Positions 1-8,740 are shown, counted from the stretch's first letter. The stretch is 64,000 bases of DNA from M3007 sp031373665 (GCA_031373665.1 JANMMZ010000107.1:1-64000), one strand, 5' to 3'. Made by a program: numbers and translations. Notes: generated by a model not told the origin, from the sequence alone.

Positions 1-2
1 CT

Positions 3-1781
3 TTTATCATAGATGAATCTGCCTTTGGAAATAAGTTAGAGATTAATAAGTTATATTATTTTGAGCGGTATGCCGCCAATGAAGATGCCTACCTTTTCCA
101 GTATATCAACAAACCTGACGATCCGAATTTGATCGTAACCCTTAATCAAATACCTTTGGTGTTTGAACGGTTCAACGTGTTCAGAGCATTGGTGGAAGAT
201 GGCTCAAAAGTGGAACAAAATACTGGTGAGCCAGATCCAAAATCAAAGGAAACCCCTACCGAAGAACCTCCAAAATCCGTCTATGCCACCTTATTTGACA
301 CCATAGAGCAGTTAATTTCGGACAATGAGACTCAAAGTGCTATTGACGCAATACGAGAAGCAGATAAAGAACTTAAAACGGGATTAAATTTGGATGTCAT
401 TCAAGTTTCGGCCAATTTTAAACAGAATGAAAAAATGCACCACGAAGGACGTATCAATAATGATGAGTATTTTAGGCAGAGTGCACAAGTCAGGCAAGCA
501 TTACTACATATTGTAGAATCATTGAAAAAGAGCAAAAATTTGGGCGATGTTCATCCAGGAAACCTTGATAAAATTATTGGATCTAAAGACAAACTACTTA
601 AAATCAATTGGTTAGAAAAGGCATTGAAGGCTTCCAAATCAGTGTGTAGGGTTGTTGGTGATAATATTATCGGGACTGGATTTATTTCCCAAGATGGGTA
701 TTTATTTACCGTCAATCACTTGATCTCAAACCCTGAAATGGCCAGTAAGGCTCAGGTAGAGTTTAATTTTGAAGCAACCGCCGAGGGCAATATTAAACCA
801 AAAGTTACCTATCTATTGGATTCAAAGGATTTCATATCAAGTCCCGCAGATCAACTTGATTTTACACGTATAAAAATAATAGACAATCCATCGCAGCCAT
901 TGGCTCAATGGGGCTTTGTTTCATTTGAAACAAACGCAATACCTAAAGTAAACGAATCTGTTACCATCATACAGCACCCGATGGGCAAAGACAAGCAGAT
1001 CGCACTGGATGCCAATGAAGTGGTGGGACAATTAGAACAATATCTCTATTATCGTACTGATACTGAGCCCGGTAGTAGCGGGGCACCAGTATTTAATGCT
1101 GATTGGAAAGTCGTAGCCTTGCATCACGCCGCTGGCAAATTTGTAGTCAATGCAAGGGGCGATAAGTTGGATGTCAGGCAAGGCATTCTTTTTAAAGACA
1201 TTCTAGCAGACATTAGCCAAAAACAAAGGGAGATACCGATCCAAGAGCAAGCCGCCACTGCTTATGAGCCGATCGTACAACAGCAAACGAATATTGGTTC
1301 GGAAGAGATGCCCCTCAATGCCCCACAGCCGCCTAAGGAAAATACGACTCCAAAATTTGTCGTCCTTTACGATAGTACCGATGAAGATAAGTTTAGGATC
1401 CTGAATAGGCACCTTTCAGCCTTAAAACTCACTAAAAAAATAGTCATTTATGGCGTGTATGAAGCCATAGCAGGTGAAGACATCCTCATACGCACCAAAG
1501 AAGAGATGGTCGCTGCTGATCATATCCTGATACTCTTATCTGCTAATATATTCAATGGGGACGCGCAGTGGTTCAGCATAGCACTAGAAGCCTTGGAACA
1601 AGGCAAAAAGGTCACACCAGTATATTTGAACAAGATTGATGTAGAAGGTACAGGCATAGAAAAACTCCCTTCTCTACCCACAGAACAGCCAACCATCGCC
1701 GATTTTTCCAACGCCGATGCGGCCTATGCCGATGTGGTCAATGGGATCAAGCGATTGATTGCTGGAAACACGCCAGCCTAA
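3..1781 (+). CDS. EAD11-like / trypsin-like protease / TIR-like multidomain protein (5' end outside window)
   Basis: The frame is open from the first bases of the window, so the protein starts upstream; the TTG at 129 is only an internal candidate start. Domains in order: an unassigned N-terminal part with a Walker-B-like stretch (FIIDES) at the very edge; an alpha-helical effector-associated domain at about nt 285-540 whose spacing (LISDNETQSAIDAI, then a helix ending in RINNDEYFRQSAQVRQALL) resembles EAD11; a trypsin-like serine protease with His in TVNHLIS (codon 717), Asp in LDFTRI (codon 858) and Ser in GSSGAP (codon 1077); a Pro/Gln linker; and a TIR-like domain at about nt 1350-1770 (FVVLYDSTDEDK, then HILILLSANIF). 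By alignment the usual TIR NADase Glu appears to be Ile, so the TIR part may bind or signal rather than hydrolyse NAD. EADs are known to couple sensors to effectors in bacterial conflict systems; the role here is inferred from architecture. Confidence 0.8.
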   Translation, partial: FIIDESAFGNKLEINKLYYFERYAANEDAYLFQYINKPDDPNLIVTLNQIPLVFERFNVFRALVEDGSKVEQNTGEPDPKSKETPTEEPPKSVYATLFDTIEQLISDNETQSAIDAIREADKELKTGLNLDVIQVSANFKQNEKMHHEGRINNDEYFRQSAQVRQALLHIVESLKKSKNLGDVHPGNLDKIIGSKDKLLKINWLEKALKASKSVCRVVGDNIIGTGFISQDGYLFTVNHLISNPEMASKAQVEFNFEATAEGNIKPKVTYLLDSKDFISSPADQLDFTRIKIIDNPSQPLAQWGFVSFETNAIPKVNESVTIIQHPMGKDKQIALDANEVVGQLEQYLYYRTDTEPGSSGAPVFNADWKVVALHHAAGKFVVNARGDKLDVRQGILFKDILADISQKQREIPIQEQAATAYEPIVQQQTNIGSEEMPLNAPQPPKENTTPKFVVLYDSTDEDKFRILNRHLSALKLTKKIVIYGVYEAIAGEDILIRTKEEMVAADHILILLSANIFNGDAQWFSIALEALEQGKKVTPVYLNKIDVEGTGIEKLPSLPTEQPTIADFSNADAAYADVVNGIKRLIAGNTPA

Positions 1782-1800
1782 CGCTACGATATCCATTCTG

Positions 1801-3660
1801 CTACTTACCCTCACAACGCTTTCTATACTCTATAATGCCTTGCTGATTAGGGTTTAATTTGAGGGAGCGATCAAAATCAATAATGGCACCAGCATAAGCA
1901 CCTATAGCCAGTCGGCAAGCCCCTCGATTATTGAGGGCAGGTATATAATCTGGGTTGATGGCCAAAGCCTTAGTCAAACACGCCTCCGCTTTAGCGTAAT
2001 CTTTCACCGTAAAATAAGAAGCCGATAAATTCGTCCACGCCTCTATGTTTTGAGGGTCAAGTTCCAAGGCTTTTTCAAATTTTGAAATAGCCTCTTGGAT
2101 TCTACTTTGAGCATTCAAGGCTTCCGCATAACTGAGTAGTACAGGAGCCTTGGGCGGGAATTTTTTCTCATACCCCGCAAACGCATCTATTGCCTCCTTA
2201 TTTTTTCCTAATTTTTGAAGGCAAACAGCCCTAATGTGGGCCGTTATTTCTTCTTCTGGATTGAGTTCACAGGCTTTTTCAAAGTCGGCCAAAGCCTTGT
2301 CATAACGCCCATTTGAAAAATAATAATGGCCGCGATAAGCATAGTTTTTGGCCTGTGGATACTCCTTTATCACCTGAGTCCACATCGTATCGGCATCTTT
2401 CCATGCTTTAATTTGTTCGCGGGTCTGCCACCCAAAAAGAAAAACAAATAACCCCGCTAACGCCCCCGAAACTACTTGCGACATGCCCCCTTTTTGAAAA
2501 TATCGCTCCGCCAAAACCGATAATATTAAAAACAACCCTACATAACTCATATAGGTATATCGCTCCGCATACAAAGCCGATCCAACTTTTACAAAACCTA
2601 ATACCAATATCAGATTGATTAGATAAAAGGTCAAACCAAAAGCCCAAAGCCGATGGCCTTTCAAAAAAGCCCAGACAGTACCGCCAAAAAGCCCGCAACC
2701 CACTACCAAAGTCGTGTACATGATGGACTGGTTAGTGCCCTGTTCCGGTATCGGATGAAAAGCGGAAAGATGGGTGGGGAAAAATAATTTTACCACATAA
2801 ATAACATAACCGTAAGCGGCAAAAAGTGTTTTTTGGATCATTGAAAAATACCCATCGGCTACCGCACCTACTTGGTGCTGATACTGAAAAGTCAAGTAAG
2901 AAAAAACAGCAGATACTGCTAAAAACGGAGCATATTTGCGCAATTGCTTGGAAAATTTTGCAGTTTCAGGATCTTGATACCAATCCATGAGCCATAGTAC
3001 CAACGGAAAAATGATGGCCGCAGGCTTGGACATACAGGCCAGTACAAACAGCACAAATGCCCCCATCCAAATGCGGATGCTTCGCGCCTTGGTTTCTGCG
3101 GCCTGATGATACGTATGCGCAATAAGGCCGCTCAAAAAAAACACACTGTACAAAAGGTCTTTTCTACTGGATACCCAAGCCACCGACTCCGTATGCATGG
3201 GATGAATCGCAAACAATAAAGCCACCATACTTGATACAAAAATACTAAATCGGAGTCGCCTAATCAACCCAAACACCAAGGCAGTATTGAGCAGGTGCAA
3301 CAGTAAATTGGTTCGGTGATAAGGCTTAGGATCTGTTCCTTTGTTACCTATTTTTTGATGGTCTAAGGCCAGCGACCACATCGTCAGCGGGTGAAAATTG
3401 CCCGCTACTTCTTTGGTAGCTAATACCTTGAGATTACTAGCACTGCACTCAATATTTTGATTTTCATACACATATACATTATCATCAAAAGTAGTGAATG
3501 CATTGTTAAGTGACGGCCAATAAATGACTGCCGTGGCCAATAAGATGAACGCCACAATCATCCAGTCTATCCGAAAACCACGCTTTGGAGCGGCCGCTTG
3601 TGTTGGTGTTTGTTTAGTATTCGGAACCGAATTCCTAGTATTGAGTTGCTTTTTCGCCAT
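1801..3660 (-). CDS. TMTC-like membrane glycosyltransferase with C-terminal TPR repeats
   Basis: 619 residues. After a basic, Gln/Pro-rich N-terminus there are about ten hydrophobic membrane segments (residues about 30-410), including the motifs FDDNVYVYEN, HPMHTESVAWVSSRKD and YAERYTYMSYVG that are typical of the TMTC/PMT-like family (GT-C fold, polyprenyl-phosphate-sugar dependent O-glycosyltransferases). Residues about 425-610 form at least four tetratricopeptide repeats facing away from the membrane. The gene ends 19 bp from the convergent EAD-protease gene. A second protein of the same architecture lies at 11109-13097. The family assignment is good; the sugar donor and acceptor cannot be read from sequence. 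A -7 element (TATCTTTG) lies 34 bp upstream of the ATG. Confidence 0.82.
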   Translation of the reverse strand: MAKKQLNTRNSVPNTKQTPTQAAAPKRGFRIDWMIVAFILLATAVIYWPSLNNAFTTFDDNVYVYENQNIECSASNLKVLATKEVAGNFHPLTMWSLALDHQKIGNKGTDPKPYHRTNLLLHLLNTALVFGLIRRLRFSIFVSSMVALLFAIHPMHTESVAWVSSRKDLLYSVFFLSGLIAHTYHQAAETKARSIRIWMGAFVLFVLACMSKPAAIIFPLVLWLMDWYQDPETAKFSKQLRKYAPFLAVSAVFSYLTFQYQHQVGAVADGYFSMIQKTLFAAYGYVIYVVKLFFPTHLSAFHPIPEQGTNQSIMYTTLVVGCGLFGGTVWAFLKGHRLWAFGLTFYLINLILVLGFVKVGSALYAERYTYMSYVGLFLILSVLAERYFQKGGMSQVVSGALAGLFVFLFGWQTREQIKAWKDADTMWTQVIKEYPQAKNYAYRGHYYFSNGRYDKALADFEKACELNPEEEITAHIRAVCLQKLGKNKEAIDAFAGYEKKFPPKAPVLLSYAEALNAQSRIQEAISKFEKALELDPQNIEAWTNLSASYFTVKDYAKAEACLTKALAINPDYIPALNNRGACRLAIGAYAGAIIDFDRSLKLNPNQQGIIEYRKRCEGK

Positions 3661-3693
3661 ATATATTGCTTACAGATATTACTGAGCGGCCAA

Positions 3694-3701
3694 CAAAGAT
3701 A
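3694..3701 (-). promoter_or_regulatory. Bacteroidota -7 promoter element
   Basis: On the minus strand this reads TATCTTTG, a full match to TAnnTTTG, 34 bp before the ATG of the TMTC-like gene. No convincing -33 TTG was seen. Confidence 0.5.
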
Positions 3702-3858
3702 CACAATTATCAAATTTAGTACCAGTGAAATGTTTTTTAGTTAGAGTTTCACCACACATATTGCCATTCAAAAATATATTCATATATTTGTACCTAGTAT
3801 CAACAAACACTAGTTCGATCCTACTCAAAAGTGCGTGGTGTCGTTCCTCGTTTTTTAG

Positions 3859-3893
3859 TTGAACGCTTTCCGTTCAAAAGGCTGGCCAGCCTT
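3859..3893. repeat. Two adjacent palindromes
   Basis: A perfect 7-bp inverted repeat (TTGAACG, 5-nt loop, CGTTCAA; 3859-3877) is followed with no gap by a perfect 16-bp palindrome AAGGCTGGCCAGCCTT (3878-3893). They sit in non-coding DNA (3702-3989) between the TMTC-like promoter and the transposase stub. They could be an operator, a folded RNA end or part of a mobile-element end; none can be favoured. Confidence 0.5.
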
Positions 3894-3989
3894 GTATTAT
3901 CATTTATTTGTTTTTTTAATCCCTACGTATTTGTCGATACTGTTCTAAAAAGTGTGTCAAAGATAAATCAAAACTAAATAACTTTGCGC

Positions 3990-4069
3990 ATGACAAAAAC
4001 TAAAAAAGGCTCTGGGAATATTACTGAATCAGAAGGCTTCGATTACGAAGTATTTGAAGAGGAAGCGAT
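3990..4069 (+). mobile_element. 5' stub of an IS256-like transposase gene
   Basis: An ATG at 3990 opens a frame beginning MTKTKKGSGNITESEG followed by FDYEVFEEEAIQA. This resembles the N-terminus of IS256-family transposases of Bacteroidota (a basic Lys-rich start, then FDYExFxxEAI). The similarity stops abruptly at about 4069, where the sequence becomes a T9SS sorting-domain remnant in another phase; the transposase frame then terminates at 4128-4130 after 46 codons. The preceding 50 bp contain GTGTGTCAAA, which may belong to the IS left end, but no right end is present. Family placement rests on a short stretch. Confidence 0.5.
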
Positions 4070-4342
4070 CCAAGCATCAATCGGGTCAATCAGATTCGCT
4101 GTGACCCCAACCCCTTCAGCGACTACCTAAAAGTAAGTTTTGACCACCAAGGCAAGGCAGCGCCAGCCAACCTAACCTTGACCAATGCACAAGGCAAGAT
4201 TATTTGGGAGGAAAGTGTTCAAACCAATACTGGAGTCAATACTTTACGCTTACAAAGCATGGCACAAGTACCCGCTGGAGTCTATCTCCTTACCCTTGGT
4301 TTGGAAGGACAACAATACACGGTTAAAGTAGTGAAACAGTAA
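4070..4342 (+). pseudogene. Orphan T9SS type A sorting-domain remnant (3' end of a lost paralogue)
   Basis: This 273-bp segment is a near copy, without indels, of 5754-6026, the 3' end of the downstream secreted-protein gene. In phase from CCAAGC at 4070 it encodes the sorting domain (RCDPNPFSDYLKVSFDH through to TVKVVKQ and TAA at 4340). It has no start codon or passenger domain; the transposase stub abuts it exactly where homology begins. The terminator region downstream is also similar in the two copies. Most likely a tandem paralogue lost its body through IS insertion followed by deletion. Confidence 0.8.
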
Positions 4343-4356
4343 TTTATTAAATTTTT

Positions 4357-4398
4357 AGGGCTGCTCCACTGTTCGATATGATCTTTTGGGACAGCCCT
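4357..4398 (+). terminator. Terminator-like hairpin after the T9SS remnant
   Basis: AGGGCTG at 4357 can pair with CAGCCCT ending at 4398, followed by TTTTATAT. The stem matches in position and sequence the terminator after the intact paralogue at 6043-6071. The hairpin overlaps the leader of the next gene, whose ATG is at 4416. Confidence 0.55.
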
Positions 4399-4415
4399 TT
4401 TTATATATTTTCAAC

Positions 4416-6026
4416 ATGAGACTCATTCCCTTGATCAGTTTTATTTTACTCTCCTCCTCCTCTTTTACCCAAAATATAGAACCTTTGTGGTTTCGTGCCG
4501 AACCAACCGAGGGTACTACAGATTACAATTTACCTTCGGTGATGGTGGATACTTTCGATAATGTCATCATGACAGGCACCACCTATAACCCTGGCCCCAA
4601 TCTTGGTTTCATCACCGTCAAATACGATTCCAACGGAAACAAAATATGGGAGCGGACACATGATCTGGCTGGCACCGATCGGATCCGAGCATCAGATACC
4701 GATGCTGCTGGTGCCGTGTATGTGGGGGGCAATACCACCAGACCCTTGGTGAGTGGAGGCCAGTTTTTGATATTCAAATATGGTACCAATGGAGATACCC
4801 TCTGGCAGTATTACCACGATGTACCCGCAGGTATTTCTACCAGCCTCACTGATCTTATGGTGGACGATCAGCAACGGGTCACCCTATTTGGACAATATTC
4901 CAACGGAACCACCGAGTTTGGATTACTGGCCGTACAATTGAGCCAAGACGGAAATATCATCTGGTCTAGCACTTACAGTGAGCCCGGAAAAAGTTTCGGC
5001 GGGCTTGATGTCCGATGGATAGGCGACCGATGGGCATTTTGGGGAGGCAATAACGGAACATCTGGGCCTCGATTTTTTGTTTGGCAAATTGGATCTGAAG
5101 GTCAGACCCTTGGCAGTGCTGAAACAGTCAATTACAATGATTATTTTAATGAGAACTATCATATAGATGCCAGTGGCAATCTCTATATTGGCGATGAGAT
5201 TGGGGAGTATCGAGTGACCAAATTTTCACTGAATGGAGAATGGGAGTGGGAATATAAAAAACCGACGGCGGTGTTTGAGTTTCCTGTATTGACCGCTAGA
5301 TTAAAGGCCATAGAAACCAATGCCCTTGGGGAAGTATTCGCCTCTGGATTGGTCAGGATTGATAGCAACCTGGTGATAGCGGTTACTTCAAAATTAGACC
5401 AATCAGGGGCTTTGATCTGGGAGCATGAGGTCTATTATCCTGACTCAGAAGGTACTTATTCGCATAAAAGTGCTTGGATCGGCGATAAACTTTTGGTAGG
5501 GGGCACTATACGGCCAGAATCAGATAGTAATTATTATGAATACTTTTTCACCCTTTACGACACCGATGGATTCATCAAATGGGGGGTATCAGACTTAGAA
5601 GGGCGCAACAATGCTTTCGCCGAAATCACCACCAAAGGAAATCATTTTTATGCAGTAGGTACTGCCTTCCCTATTATTCTTTTGGACACTATTAAAACCA
5701 TCATCTGCAAATACGCCCTAAGCGACTTAGTCACTAGTACTGAACCAACCAATCCAAGCATCAATCTGGTCAGTCGGCTTCGCTGCGATCCCAACCCCTT
5801 CGGTGACTACTTACAAGTCAGTTTTGACCACAATGGCAAGGCAGCACCAGCCAACCTAACCCTGACCAATGCTCAAGGCAGCACTATTTGGGCAGAAAGT
5901 GTTCAAACCAATACTGGATCTAATACTTTGCGCTTGCAAAGCATGGCACAAGTACCCGCTGGAGTCTATCTCCTTACCCTTGGTTTGGAAGGACAACAAT
6001 ACACGGTTAAAGTAGTGAAACAGTAA
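4416..6026 (+). CDS. Secreted protein with T9SS type A C-terminal sorting domain
   Basis: 536 residues from the ATG at 4416, which gives a clean signal peptide (MRLIPLISFILLSSSSFTQ); an in-frame TTG 30 bp upstream would place it behind untypical residues. The body consists of repeated strands such as GFITVKYDSNGNKIWE and LAVQLSQDGNIIW, spaced like the SBBP/beta-propeller repeats of many Bacteroidota exoproteins. The last about 85 residues are a T9SS type A sorting domain (RCDPNPFGDYLQVSFDH, NLTLTNAQGSTIW, VPAGVYLLTL, TVKVVKQ), which directs export across the outer membrane and is then cleaved. A duplicated copy of that domain lies upstream at 4070-4342. Function beyond being exported is unknown. 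Confidence 0.85.
   Translation: MRLIPLISFILLSSSSFTQNIEPLWFRAEPTEGTTDYNLPSVMVDTFDNVIMTGTTYNPGPNLGFITVKYDSNGNKIWERTHDLAGTDRIRASDTDAAGAVYVGGNTTRPLVSGGQFLIFKYGTNGDTLWQYYHDVPAGISTSLTDLMVDDQQRVTLFGQYSNGTTEFGLLAVQLSQDGNIIWSSTYSEPGKSFGGLDVRWIGDRWAFWGGNNGTSGPRFFVWQIGSEGQTLGSAETVNYNDYFNENYHIDASGNLYIGDEIGEYRVTKFSLNGEWEWEYKKPTAVFEFPVLTARLKAIETNALGEVFASGLVRIDSNLVIAVTSKLDQSGALIWEHEVYYPDSEGTYSHKSAWIGDKLLVGGTIRPESDSNYYEYFFTLYDTDGFIKWGVSDLEGRNNAFAEITTKGNHFYAVGTAFPIILLDTIKTIICKYALSDLVTSTEPTNPSINLVSRLRCDPNPFGDYLQVSFDHNGKAAPANLTLTNAQGSTIWAESVQTNTGSNTLRLQSMAQVPAGVYLLTLGLEGQQYTVKVVKQ
5754..6026 (+). repeat. Direct-repeat partner of 4070-4342
   Basis: Begins CCAAGCATCAAT and runs to the stop codon; same length (273 bp) as the upstream orphan copy, differing only by substitutions. 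It encodes the T9SS sorting domain of the intact gene. Confidence 0.85.
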
Positions 6027-6042
6027 TGTTATCAAATACTTA

Positions 6043-6071
6043 GGGCTGCTTCACCTACGGTAAAGCAGCCC
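6043..6071 (+). terminator. Rho-independent terminator
   Basis: GGGCTGCTT, an 11-nt loop, AAGCAGCCC, then CTTATTTTATTTTTT. It lies 17 bp after the stop of the T9SS gene and just before the 3' end of the convergent metalloprotease gene, so it may serve both strands. Confidence 0.75.
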
Positions 6072-6077
6072 CTTATT

Positions 6078-7370
6078 TTATTTTTTCAACAAAACACCAG
6101 CCCCAATAGCCCCCCTAAATTTTGCCCGAACATCCTCCATAACTGGAGGTCTCAATACAAATACTTCGCCTTTCAAACCGTCGGTTTTTTGAGTAAAAAT
6201 ACCATCCCATTCCAATCCGCAGGAGTTGTGCAGCCGCACCCCATCAATCCAAAGTTTACCGCCCGGTGCTACCGTGATCCGGCTGCCTTGGGGCATAGAA
6301 AGTCTGCAAGAAAGACGCAAAGAGCCGCCCTTGGCGATGGTCAGGTTGCCCGAAAGATCGTGGGCACTGTTCCAGACCATAGAATCTCGAATCGTCACAT
6401 CATAGTTGGGGTTTCGGGTACACCAAACAGGAATCAGGCATTTTCTGATGGGGCTTTTCTGATCAGCAAACACACTGTGGATCTTGCCCAATTGGCAGGG
6501 AGTCAAAGCAATTTGATAGGCGTTGTAATCCATCATATTATCGGTCGCCATTGTATTGCAGGGGCCTTCCGTTGTCCATTGCCAACATTTATTGGGATGG
6601 TTGGGCGTGTCTGGGCATCCATCTTCCGTCCAAGCGTGGGCCAATGATAAGATATGGCCTATTTCGTGGTTGAGCGAAGGCGCAAAATGCTGAGGCGCCC
6701 ATTTCAATTCATAATAACCGGCTATTTTCAGGGCTGTTCCCAAGGCGATCCCTTGGCTACTGGCCCGATAAGTCTTTGATTTGGCACTGTCGGGCTGGTG
6801 TACCATCATAAAAATATTGATGATCGAGTCCTTGCCAATGCTGTATTTGTCCACCACCTTTCGGTTGTAGTTATTCTGATCTTTCCCTTGAGAAATGAAA
6901 TAATACAAGGTGTCGTCGTAGTGAAAATAGATCCCATCGTCGCCTGAAGCATTGGGTTGAGGAGTCAACACATAGCGATAACCCTTTCGCAATATTGGGG
7001 TATTTTCGGCAGATCGCCAGTTTCGCCAATTGGTATCCAACTGCACATTGGCGGAGTCCAACAAGGCATGCATATAGTTCCGAGCCTCCGCCTGATTGAA
7101 ATTGCGGCTGCTATCCCTGCTGTTCATGACATGTATATTCACGCGCAGCGAGCGTTTGGGCTGATACTCAGGATGGGTAGGATCGGGGACATACTGTTGC
7201 CAAGTACCACATTTGCCAGCCTCCGCGCCGAATGTTTTCCTAAGGGTCACTTGCTGCTGCTCACTGAGCGTACCGGGATGAAACGGGGTGGTGATTACCC
7301 GATGGCAACCCATAGAAAAGAGCGCGGCCACCACTATTGTGGCGAGCAAAATAACGGAAAACTGTTTCAT
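6078..7370 (-). CDS. Pappalysin-like (M43) zinc metalloprotease lipoprotein
   Basis: 430 residues from the ATG at 7370, chosen because it gives a lipoprotein signal peptide ending in FSMGC (Cys22). The zinc site is HEIGHILSLAH (His235, Glu236, His239, His245); the Gly usual at the eighth position of the metzincin motif is Ser here. A Met-turn candidate (NMMDYN) follows about 40 residues later, and paired Cys residues between them fit the pappalysin fold. The segment before the zinc site matches the pre-motif of secreted Bacteroidota M43 proteins. The tail has a short beta-rich module (GSLRLSCRLSMPQGSRITV). It lies 4 nt after the amidohydrolase gene on the same strand, so they are probably co-transcribed. 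Likely anchored in a membrane facing the periplasm or exterior. Confidence 0.8.
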   Translation of the reverse strand: MKQFSVILLATIVVAALFSMGCHRVITTPFHPGTLSEQQQVTLRKTFGAEAGKCGTWQQYVPDPTHPEYQPKRSLRVNIHVMNSRDSSRNFNQAEARNYMHALLDSANVQLDTNWRNWRSAENTPILRKGYRYVLTPQPNASGDDGIYFHYDDTLYYFISQGKDQNNYNRKVVDKYSIGKDSIINIFMMVHQPDSAKSKTYRASSQGIALGTALKIAGYYELKWAPQHFAPSLNHEIGHILSLAHAWTEDGCPDTPNHPNKCWQWTTEGPCNTMATDNMMDYNAYQIALTPCQLGKIHSVFADQKSPIRKCLIPVWCTRNPNYDVTIRDSMVWNSAHDLSGNLTIAKGGSLRLSCRLSMPQGSRITVAPGGKLWIDGVRLHNSCGLEWDGIFTQKTDGLKGEVFVLRPPVMEDVRAKFRGAIGAGVLLKK

Positions 7371-7374
7371 CGTC

Positions 7375-8670
7375 CTACTGCTTATATTTCTCCTCAAATC
7401 TTTTGGACAATTTCTTGTGTTTGTTGTCAAGGTTGATTTCGCGGCCTTGAATAAACGCCGCCGTTACTTGATTGGTCCTCATATCCAAAGCATCGCCTTC
7501 CGAAATGAACAAGGTGGCATCTTTACCAACTTCCAATGATCCACACTGGGCATCTATTTGAAGTATCATAGCAGTATTGAGCGTCAGTGCTGCGATGGCG
7601 GCTTCTTTTGGCAGTCCAAAACCAACGGCCTGTCCTGCTTGAAATGGCAGGTTCCGATGTTTCCAGTTTCCATCGTGTCCAAAGGCAAATAATATGCCTT
7701 TTTCATGCAATAGAGCTGCTGTTTTATAGGGTTGATCTATGTCGTCATCGTCGCGGCCGGGCAAACTTTGAGTAGAGGCCAAGATAACAGATACCTTGTG
7801 TTCCTTTAAAAAATCGGCCATCAACCATGCGTCTTCGGCACCGACCAAGGCAAAACGCAGTTTGTATTGTTCCGCAAAAAGTACGGCTTCCTGCATCGTT
7901 TTCACGCTTCCTGTATGCATAAACAAGGTTTGTGATTGGTTGAACAAACCGCGCATGGCTTCAAAACGAATATTTTTAACAGCCGGATTGGGGTCTTGCA
8001 AATAGGCTTTGGATTCGTCGAAATAGCGGCGCAAAGCCAAAATATCTTTGTCGTATTGGTCATTTTTTTTCATTTCAGGATTTCCGGTTTCCCAGCCCTG
8101 CCACCGGCGCATGGCTGGCCAGTTGAGGTGAATCCCATTGTCAGCCTTGAGGGCAGCATCTTCCCAGTTCCAAGCATCCAACTGTACCACTGATGAAGTG
8201 CCAGATACCAGCCCTCCTTCTGGGGCTATCTCCGCCAAAAGCACCCCATTGGCGCGCACTGTAGGCACAATATCTGAATCAGTATTGTAAGCCACCAATG
8301 CCCTAGCATTCGGATTGATACTACCGGCTTCTGCCATGTCGCGGGTGGCGCGTACGGCCTCTACCTCTCCCAAACCAAGGGTAGTAGTGGGTGCAATGAA
8401 CCCCGGATATACCTGTTTGCCTGCGGCATCGTATATTTTTCCGAACTTGGTGCGATCCAAACGGATGGTTGTAGCATCGGCTACTAAGGTGATTTTGCCG
8501 TTTTCAAATGCGATGGCACTATTGGCAATTACCGTTCCGTTGCCAAGGTGCGCCGTAGCACCCAATATCAACACAGGAGCCGGCTGCTTGGGCGCAGGAA
8601 CAGGGTTTTGAGCGATGGCAGCACTCGAAAATGCTAATAAAAAACATAAGGAAAATAGATAGAGCCTCAT
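7375..8670 (-). CDS. Amidohydrolase-family protein, HxH motif absent
   Basis: 431 residues with a signal peptide (LLAFSSAAIAQ). The composite beta-sandwich/TIM-barrel layout of amidohydrolases is visible: an N-terminal strand pair (PVLILGATAHLGNG, FENGKITLV), the junction GKQVYPGFIAPTTT, a late HDGNW, and a C-terminal sandwich (GSLEVGKDATLFI). In active members PGxI is followed by DxHxH, two metal ligands; here residues 93-97 read APTTT. Either the protein is not a metal-dependent hydrolase or it works with other residues. It precedes the M43 lipoprotein gene by 4 nt. A near-match -7 element (TACCTTAG, minus strand) lies at 8691-8698. Confidence 0.8.
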   Translation of the reverse strand: MRLYLFSLCFLLAFSSAAIAQNPVPAPKQPAPVLILGATAHLGNGTVIANSAIAFENGKITLVADATTIRLDRTKFGKIYDAAGKQVYPGFIAPTTTLGLGEVEAVRATRDMAEAGSINPNARALVAYNTDSDIVPTVRANGVLLAEIAPEGGLVSGTSSVVQLDAWNWEDAALKADNGIHLNWPAMRRWQGWETGNPEMKKNDQYDKDILALRRYFDESKAYLQDPNPAVKNIRFEAMRGLFNQSQTLFMHTGSVKTMQEAVLFAEQYKLRFALVGAEDAWLMADFLKEHKVSVILASTQSLPGRDDDDIDQPYKTAALLHEKGILFAFGHDGNWKHRNLPFQAGQAVGFGLPKEAAIAALTLNTAMILQIDAQCGSLEVGKDATLFISEGDALDMRTNQVTAAFIQGREINLDNKHKKLSKRFEEKYKQ

Positions 8671-8740
8671 TGTATAAAATATTTGAAGGGCTAAGGTATA
8701 ACAGGATTTTGAAATTTCATGAATTTCTTCGAGGTATCAT

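Noticed and set aside
6189..7539. Plus-strand frames of 83-159 codons opposite the metalloprotease and amidohydrolase genes
   Set aside because: Antisense shadows: the minus-strand products have signal peptides and recognisable motifs, while these have none.
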